Shown here one piece after another: positions 56,660 through 64,000 of a stretch of 64,000 nucleotides of DNA. The stretch is from the NCBI GenBank assembly GCA_014058105.1, contig JACGCM010002890.1:1240001-1304000 (forward strand), written 5' to 3'. Numbering within the stretch: the stretch's first letter is position 1; each line of letters opens with the position of its first letter. Both the position numbers and the translations under genes were made by a program. The notes under the pieces are model-generated. The model was not told the origin of the DNA. It saw only the letters and a list, made by a program, of their open reading frames with translations, and searched no databases. This stretch comes from Kingdonia uniflora (Eukaryota; Streptophyta; Magnoliopsida; Ranunculales; Circaeasteraceae).

Positions 56660-57511
56660 TGTTAAATTTTTTTAAAACTTATCTTTATGTGGGTTTTAAC
56701 CCTTGGCCTCTGGGTCACTTTCATAGCCATGTGACTCTTGTACCCAAACTAAAGCCTAAAAGTTTAGTCCCACATTATTTGTAAACTATAGTGGAACTAA
56801 ACATATTAGGTAGTGCTTAAATGATATGTGTGTAACATGTCACTAAGAGAGAGTGTATATATGTATAAGTGTATGAGGGGATTTTATACCCTTGACACAC
56901 TTGGACCTCTCTCGGACGGCCCGATGGGCTTGGGCAATTGGCTCTGGACGCCCAGGCGGCCCTTAGGGCTTGGACTAGGCTCACCATATTCATTTCACTA
57001 AAAAGTTATCCATTCTTTTAGGGTTAGGCTTAAATAACTTTGACTTGGCTTGGTCTCTCTTGTACGTTCTCCTCCCAACGGCTAATAGACCTGATCCTTC
57101 AAGACACATACTCATGAAAGCTATAAAACAGAGTTCATCTCTCTCTCTATCTGTCATTACTATTAGTATTTCATCTTTCTCTCTCCTTAGTTTCGCTTAG
57201 GTACTAGCGTTATACGTACTTGCCGGTATTGGGCCTATTGTATCGATCATTGCTCGTTGTATCTTGGAAGAGATTAGACTGCTATTACCTGTACCTGGGG
57301 TACGTAGGTCAAAATACTCTTTAAAGAAAGTATGATCCACGCCTCGAGCCTTCCTTTTGCTGCTATTGTACTTTCGACCTACTACTACATTGTTACTACA
57401 ATTTTGATCTGTTGCTCTATTATTGTTGTACATTCGACCTATTTGTTGTTGTACTTCATTGCTTACTGCGACACAAAGTTACTATTCCGCTCTGGGGAAA
57501 TCTATTTTACA
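56660..57511 (+). repeat. 5' LTR of element E
   Basis: Starts TGTTAAATTTTTTTAAAACT and probably ends ATTTTACA at 57511; the end is less sure because no clear PBS follows (GGTTCCTTAAATT). A TATA box is in AAGCTATAAAACAG near 57120. The GGCTTGGGCAATTGGCTCTG block is present once. Confidence 0.75.
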
Positions 57512-57589
57512 GGTTCCTTAAATTAATTTCAACAATTTTAAAGAGTATTATGTATCTGTAATATGGCCCTTATCTCAAAAGTCTTAAAG

Positions 57590-58503
57590 TTTTAAGTTTG
57601 ATGACCTCAACTTCAAGAGGTGCAAGAACAAAATGTTCTTTTATCTAATACTTAAGGAAGATGCCTATGTTCTCGAACAATAATGCCTTGTTGAACCTTC
57701 CATTCCTGTACCTGTGGTAGACCCTGATCTAATTGTAAATGAATAAGACAAAATCTTAGAGTCAATCTCGAACTGGACTGAGGCTGATTTGAAATGTCAT
57801 AATTTCATCCTGAACGGTTTAGTAGATGAGCTGTATGATTACTATATGTAGTCCAAATCTGTGAAACCTGCTTAGGAAGCATTACAAAAGAAATATGATA
57901 CAAAAGATGCATGCTCTAAAAAGTTTATCGTAAGCCGATATCTCAAGTTCACTATGGTCGACGATAAGTCGGTAATTACCCAATCACGTGAATTACAACG
58001 AATTGTGCATGAGATTGTATCTGAATGGATACCTCTTGATGAACAATTCCAGGTTGCCATGATGATTGACAAATAACCACCGAATTGGAAAGACAATAAG
58101 AATATCCTGCGACACAAGTCAAAGGAGCTTACCATGGAAAATTTGATTACTCATCTTAAGGTTGAAGAAGAATCTAGAAAATAAGACCTGAAAGAGGAGA
58201 TCCTTTTAGTTCAAGCCAAAGGGAAGGCCCATCTGAAACCTAAGGGGAATCCCATGAAGGCTAAGAATGGTGGTAATCAGAACAACTGTCCAAACGCTGG
58301 TAATTTAAATAACCGTCAGAATAGTAGATACCAGAATCCTAATAAGGGAATAAACCAACAAGTCCCACCATATAACAAAACAGCTTCTATTATGTATTTT
58401 AACTGTAAGAAGCCTGGACGCATATCTAGAAATTGCCGGAGCCGCAAACCTGTTGCTCAGGCTAACGTTACCGAAAATCCCTTAGTAACTATGATTGCAT
58501 AGA
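57590..58503 (+). pseudogene. Element E gag
   Basis: Copia Gag blocks: FYLILKEDAYVLEQ (about 57630), HNFILNGLVDELYDYY (about 57800), KKYDTKDACSKKFIVSRYL (about 57890), EFQVAMMIDK. A zinc knuckle follows near 58397, reading FNCKKPGRISRNC: the first Cys is Tyr and the His is Arg, both G-to-A or A-to-G type changes. About six stops, nearly all at Gln or Trp positions. Confidence 0.82.
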
Positions 58504-59780
58504 TCAACATGGTCGGCAAAACTGACGGGTGGCGGGCTAACTCAGACACTTCTAGGCATGTTTGTTATGAGCGCAATTGGTTCAAGACCTACAAGGAAAC
58601 TGAAGACTAGTAGGTACTACTTGAGGATACTTATTACACCAAAGTACTAGGCACTGGAGATGTTGAACTGGTATTTACCCCTGGAAGGATAGTGACTCTG
58701 AAGGATGTGATATACACTCCTGAAATGAGGGAAAATCTTGTTTCTGGCTTTCTTCTCAACAAGGCAGGATTTCAGTAGACCATTGATTCAGATCAGTACA
58801 TTTTGACTAAGGGTGAGATTTTTGTGGGAAAGGGGTTTGCTTGTAATAGAATGTTCAAAATGAGTATTGAAATGAATTAATCTGTTTATGCTTACTTATT
58901 ATCTTCTTTTAATTTTTGGCACTCTAGACTATGTCATGTGAACAAGAGTTAGTACACAATATGAGTAAACTTGGTATGATTTCTAAAGTAGATTTGAATG
59001 ATTTTGATAAATGTCAATCTTGTAGTTAAACAAAAATTACTAAAACCTCGCATAAAAGTGTTGTTAACATTTGTGAAATAAGTGGTATATTAACTCGAAA
59101 TGATAAAATATATTTTATAACTTTTATGGATGATCACTCAAACTATACTCATGTTTACTTAATGCGTCACAAAAGTGAAGCAATAGATATGTTTATGACA
59201 TATGTAACAGAGGTTAAAAATTAGTTTGATAGAAACATTAAAAGTTTTTGCAATGATAGAGTCACAGAGTATGATTCACATGAATTTCAAAACTTATATG
59301 AATCCTTAGGGATTATACATGAAACTACTGCTCCTTATTCTCCAGAATCTAATGGTAAAGCTGAACGCAAAAATATAACTTATACTGAGATGGTAGTTGC
59401 TATATTACTCAGTTTTGGATCACCTAAATCTTTATGGGGTGAAGCATTATTATCTGTTTGCCATGTTTTAAACCGTATTCCTTGTATCATATTTAAATTG
59501 TCACCTTATGAAATTTAGAGAAAAAGAAAACCTAATGTTAGCTATTTTAAAGTTTGGGGCTATTTAGCCTATGTTCATAAACCTGATCCTAATCAAATAA
59601 AACTAGCTAGTATAGCCTTAGAATGTGTTTTCATTGGTTATGCTATTAACAACAATGATTACAAGTTTTTTGATATTAAGGATAATGCTATCATTGAATC
59701 ACTTGATGCTGATTTCTTTGAGGACAAATTTCCCTACTTATAGACGGACAGTGAAGGTAGTAGTGGGGGTTCTTAACCTT
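58504..59780 (+). pseudogene. Element E protease and integrase
   Basis: A weak protease site (WRANSDTSRHVCYE, about 58530) and LGTGDVELVFTPG are followed by LKDVIYTPEMRENLVSGFLL and the pre-integrase motif FWHSRLCHVN (about 58915). The integrase core shows FMDDHSNYTHVYLMRHKSE (about 59126), CNDRVTEYDS and YSPESNGKAERKN (about 59337), so the D, D and E residues are present, then LWGEALLSVCHVLNRIPC and FIGYAINNNDYKFF. Gln and Trp codons are often stops. Confidence 0.85.
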
Positions 59781-59929
59781 CTACGTCTTCAACCCTAAAT
59801 GCACCTTAAGTAAAAGTTCCTAGAGATGTTGATTCTCATGATACAGACCCAGAACTTTGCAACAGTAAACGTTTAAAGATTACTAAGGATTTTGGTAATG
59901 ATTATGTTGTGCATACCTAAGAATCTGAC

Positions 59930-60995
59930 TCCAACACTATCAGGGAATCATTAACCTCAAGTGACGCTAATTTGTGGCAAGAAGCCATTGATGATGAAAT
60001 GGAATCTCTTACTACAAATAAAACTTAGGATTTAGTTAACTTACCCACTAATAGTCGTTCTATTGGGTGTAAATGGATCTTAAAGAGAAAACGTAAACCA
60101 AATAGTACTATAGATAAATATAAAGCAAGAATTGTAGTAAAGGGATACGTGAAAAAGGAAAATATTAATTTCTTCGACACATATTCCCCAGTTACTCGTG
60201 TGATGACCATTAGAGTATTATTGGTCGTTGTTGTTGTGTACAATTTGATTATTCACAAAATGGATGTAAAAACTGCATTTTTTAATGGAGAGCTTGAAGA
60301 TGAATTATATATGGATCAGCCTGAAGGTTTTATGATACCTAGTGAGGAACATAAAGTTTACAAGCTAAACAAGACCTTATACGGTCTAAAGCAAACTCCA
60401 AAATAGTGGCATGACAGGATCAACCAATTACTTCTTTTAAATAGTTTTAAGATTAACGTTGTTGATAAATTCCTATATTAAAAAGTATCTGGTAAAAGTT
60501 GTATAATAATTTGTCCATATGTTGATTATCTTCTTATCTTTGGCTATATAACCTTGATATTAATTTAGAGACCAAAAACATGATTAATGATAACTTTGAT
60601 ATGAAGGACCTAGGCGAGGCTAGTATAATTTTAGGCATGAAGATCACACGCACAGACACTGGTATTACTCATGATCAATCTTATTATATTAAGAAGATCT
60701 TAAAAAAGTATAAATATTTTGATCGTAAACCTACTTGTACTCATTGTGATCCACAAGTTAAACTTTTAAAGAACTTGGGGGAGGTAGTTAGATAGAAAGA
60801 ATACGCAAGTATTATTGGCAGTCTTCGCTATGTTATGGCTTGTACTAGACCCGATATAGATTATATTATAGAGGTTCTATGTAGATTCACAAGTAAACCA
60901 GGTTTGGCGCACTAGGGTGCTATTGATTGAGTTATGCGGTACCTGAAAAGGACCATGAACTTGGGCTTGTACTATCAGAAGTTTCTTGCGGTCCT
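59930..60995 (+). pseudogene. Element E reverse transcriptase, start of RNase H
   Basis: DANLWQEAIDDEMESL (about 59965), GCKWILKRKRKPN (about 60066), VVKGYVKKENINFFDTYSPV (60135), HKMDVKTAFFNGELEDELYM (60256) and LNKTLYGLKQTPK. The catalytic box reads YVDYLLIFG, with the second Asp of YVDD changed to Tyr (about 60515). Then MKDLGEASIILGMKI (60600), SIIGSLRYVMACTRPDI and MRYLKRTMNLGLYYQKFLAV, where the copia sequence breaks off near 60990. Confidence 0.87.
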
Positions 60996-62999
60996 TGGAG
61001 TTGAGGTTGAGGTTGAGGTTGGTTGTTCTGTTGATTATTTGGGTTGTGGCTATCCTTTATCAGGCGTGTTTTATCTTCCTGAATAACTAGATTATTATGC
61101 TGATTTGTGAGTTATTGCAGTACATAGTTTATTATGTTTATTGCCGTGATTAGGTTAGTATATGATTGTTTGCTTAGGGAACTTTTGGGTTAATCGTTTA
61201 GTCTTAGAATTATCCTAGGTGTTCTTTGTGTTCTCGAGGCTTTGTCCTTTAGCACTGTTATTGATTTGGTTGTTACTTGGAATGTTAGATTCCCCGTTGG
61301 AGTGTGGTACCCCTTGGTTTGATTAGTTGCTGGTGGTGGATAAACAGCTTATCCGTAGTAGTTGATTATTGGCAACATGGTTGGAGGCTGGTAGGTTATC
61401 CCGTGTATACTAGTCTGTGTTGACAGCTATGGTACTCTAGTACTTGATGGCATTTATGTAGGTTAGGAGATCTTAGAGACTGATGTTGTTTGGATGTTAT
61501 GACTGGTGAGTCACTGTTGGAATCTGTGTTAGGATTGTTTGCCACTCTCCTTGGCAGGTGGTTATCCTATGTGTGCTTGCCGTGTTAGCGGCCGTTGTGT
61601 TTCAGTCTTTTAGGATCTGTTCGCATCTGTTGATCATAATCTATTCTTCTTATCTTGATGAGGTCTGGATACATAACAAAGCTCTACACGTCTGACCCTC
61701 ATTAGGATTTAGGATTCCTGCATCGGGTTGAAATAAGTAGGTGAGTTTGGGACAGGTACTATCATACCTATTTACCCATCCGGGAGTGTGGGATGGTATG
61801 AGACAGTTTTCCTTTGGTACCCATCTTATTCCTCTGTGAGGTTGAAATGCCTTGGAATGTAAAACACTGTTTCGGACGCTGGCTCTGTCTGTAAATCCCA
61901 AGCGTGGTCGAGCTTGTTACTAATCGTACCCATTGTATCCAACTAAGATCTATTTAAGGTAAGCTTCACTTCTTCGGTTATCCATTCTCAACATTCATCA
62001 TTAGGACTTTAGTTTATCATATCATCCAGCATTTGGAATAATTATGGGATTATCCCGATTCATTTCATCTCATCATATCATATCATAGCAGTTTTGCATA
62101 TTCTCAATTTATCGTCTCTTACTGTTACCGTAGCTTCCGCATTACTCATCTCCCTCTTCCTTTCCTCTTCTTTATAGAATCAGCTTTATTAGCGTGGTTG
62201 TTTAACCTGGTTGGGTTAGAGGGGGGCGTGGTTTGCTCACTCTTGTGTATTATTTGCTTTCTGTGATCAGATGGTTAGCAAGTTGTGGTTCTTTATGAGT
62301 TTCATAGTAGTTTTTGAGGACATCGGTTGGTGCTTGGTCTCTGTGGATGGAGATTTTTATAGATTATTTCATCTGCTGGTTTAGTAGTTGCGCGTGGCGC
62401 TGCAGGCTTCAACAGTGTTTGAATTGTAGTTTATAGTATTGGTATTACCCTTGCCTTCTGGCTTGTACCCTGATAGATTTATTTGGGTTATTGTACTTCT
62501 CTATTAGATATATGTGGCTGACTTGGTATATAGTATTTTTATTATCAACAAACATTATACTTTATTTTCATATTATTCATCTCATTGATTGGTATAATTG
62601 TTTAGCTATTTTTGGGTGTTAGTGAGCCGTGGTTTTGCTCACTCTCGTATCCCCCAGGTTGTTACAGGTTTTGCTGAGGATTTCAGCTGTGTTTGGAGAC
62701 AGTTTTGCTACTGCAGATTTGTTCTTGTTATTGTATTCTTGTAAGATCCTAGATTTTGGCGCTGTATATTATTCGAGATATTGTATTGATGTTTCAGTTT
62801 GATATATATATATATATATATATCTTTTGCTTTCGTTGTATTCTTCTTTTGCTCTGTTGATGCTAATTTGAATAACTGGGCCTGAACTTGTCTATGACTT
62901 GGTCGTTTGTGGGGCAAATCGGTTGGATTCCCCGACCTGCATACCCTGGTTGTCCATGTTTTAATCATTATTCTGACTATTGGATTTTGGGGCGTGACA
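60996..62999 (+). mobile_element. Probable solo or truncated LTR of another retroelement
   Basis: Non-copia sequence inserted in RNase H of E. It ends GATTTTGGGGCGTGACA, a common end of long Tekay/Del-like gypsy LTRs. Inside, GTGGTTTTGCTCACTCTCGT-type blocks occur twice (about 62230 and 62627). The left edge starts in a GTTGAGGTTGAGGTTGAGG run and no TG start or clean target duplication could be fixed. No credible ORF; the minus-strand ORF at 61650-61901 shows no family motif. Confidence 0.55.
62802..62822. repeat. (AT)n microsatellite
   Basis: About 21 bp of alternating AT within the inserted LTR-like sequence. Confidence 0.9.
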
Positions 63000-63213
63000 G
63001 GGTTGTATGTGCTTCTTCACTTTATAAAAATGAATAATGAGTTCAAGACTCTGATAACTTATTATTCTTATACGTTGAAGATTGTCGTCGACTACGTAAA
63101 TGTTCAAGTCCAAGGACATCTTTACTAAAGTGCATCTTTATATATCAAAACCGTACTCTCGTTTATTTTCTTATTCCTTTCTCCTTCCTGAAAGTTTTTA
63201 AAAAGTTGGGGAT
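63000..63213 (+). other. Element E 3' non-coding end with polypurine tract
   Basis: Returns to copia E after the insert. No RNase H code remains. AAAAAGTTGGGGA (63200-63212) directly before the LTR is a polypurine tract. Confidence 0.6.
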
Positions 63214-64000
63214 TGTTAAATTTTTTCAAAACTTACCTTTATGAGGGTTTGACCCCTTGACCTCTTGGTCACTTTCATAGCCATGTGACTCTTGTTCCCA
63301 AACTAAAGCCTAAAAATTTAGTCCCACATTGTTTGTAAACTATATATAGTGGAACTAAACATATTAGGTAGTGCTCAAATGACATGTGTGCAACATGTAA
63401 CTAAGAGAGAGTGTATATGTGTGTAAGTGTGTGAAAGAATTTTATACCCTTGACACATTTGGACCTCTCTTAGGTGGCCCAGTGGGCCGATCCGGCTTGG
63501 GCTCGGGTTCGGGCAATTGGCTCTGGAGGTCCAGGTGGCCTTTTGGGCTTGTGCTTAAACAACTTGGACTTAGCTTGGTCTCTCGTACACGTTTTCCTCC
63601 CAACGGCTAGTAGACCTGATTCTTCGGGACACGTACTCACAAAAGGCTTGGGCTCGGGTTTGGGCAATTGACTCTGGAGACCCAGGTGGCCCTTTGGGCT
63701 TGGGCTTAAACAACTTTGACTTGGCTTGGTCTCTCGTACACGTTTTTCTCCCAACGGCTAGTAGACCTGATCCTTCGGGACACGTATTCACAAAAGCTAT
63801 AAATACCCTATTTGTTTCTTCTCAAAACACAGAACAAAAACACAGTTCATTTATTCATCCCTTTCTCTCTCTGTCATTACTATCGACAGTTCATATCTTT
63901 CTCTCTCTTGGTTTCGCTGAGGTACTAGCGTCGGTACTGAAACTACTGTATTGATCATTGTTCGTTGTATCCTATAAGAGATTAGACTGTTATTACTTGT
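63214..64000 (+). repeat. 3' LTR of element E, incomplete, with 151-bp duplication
   Basis: Matches the 5' LTR from TGTTAAATTTTTTC onward. A segment starting GGCTTGGGCTCGGGTT is present twice in tandem (63494-63644 and 63645 to about 63797), whereas the 5' LTR has one related copy. A TATA box is in AAGCTATAAATACCC (about 63797). ORFs on both strands across 63419-63954 are by-products of this repeat. Confidence 0.85.

Larger units (their letters stand above)
56660..64000 (+). mobile_element. Ty1/copia retrotransposon E (3' LTR runs off the window)
   Basis: The 5' LTR begins at 56660 and a second copy at 63214; between them is a copia-order pol (gag, protease, integrase, RT, RNase H). About 2 kb near 61000-63000 is foreign. 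All frames carry many stops, so E is inactive. The right target site is outside the window. Confidence 0.88.

Noticed and set aside
63419..63954. Overlapping ORFs of 63-94 codons on both strands
   Set aside because: They arise from the 151-bp duplicated GC-rich segment in the 3' LTR of E and show no protein motif.
1..64000. CRISPR arrays, bacterial operons, rRNA or tRNA genes
   Set aside because: The tandem arrays are gapless minisatellites, not spaced repeats. No tRNA cloverleaf or rRNA segment was recognised. The context is plant nuclear DNA.

Overview
This is nuclear DNA from a flowering plant, most likely a eudicot. The evidence is one spliced plant gene with GT-AG introns, long AT-rich non-coding stretches, plant-type LTR retrotransposons (Ty3/gypsy and Ty1/copia), hAT-like and CACTA DNA transposons, and fragments of plant kinase genes (CIPK and wall-associated kinase). 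The species cannot be told from the sequence.

Only one intact gene is visible. It is a seven-exon, minus-strand gene at 903-11480 encoding a 134-residue chloroplast 10-kDa co-chaperonin (CPN10). Six exons are under 85 nt. The third intron is about 8.5 kb and holds a TIR element, a hAT-like MITE with a perfect 8-bp target duplication, a palindrome-ended element flanked by 14-bp direct repeats, and a decayed CIPK kinase copy that is itself split by a solo LTR.

From 12162 to 56187 the window is a 44-kb nest built on one Ty3/gypsy element, called C here (LTRs 12162-12763 and 55587-56187, flanks aaaac/aaaat). Three elements landed in C: D (12778-15640, inside C's primer-binding site), a CACTA transposon (20971-37765, inside C's integrase) and B (39650-49718, opposite orientation, target duplication cctca, inside C's antisense coiled-coil ORF). 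The CACTA carries a truncated wall-associated kinase gene and was itself hit by gypsy element A (25592-36119), apparently within an exon. A, B and C are relatives: similar Gag and Pol, the same PBS-type sequence, a run of tandem repeats after pol, and extra ORFs on the strand opposite pol. Several of those ORFs have a TATA-like box 40-70 bp upstream of the ATG. The repeats differ in all three (60, about 46 and about 150 bp).

From 56660 to the window end lies a degenerate Ty1/copia element, E. Its pol is broken off by about 2 kb that looks like part of another LTR, and its 3' LTR contains a 151-bp duplication. All retroelement reading frames are broken. In E most premature stops fall where Gln or Trp is expected, as C-to-T decay of methylated DNA would produce. 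The three gypsy integrases have each lost a different part of the catalytic triad by an independent mutation.
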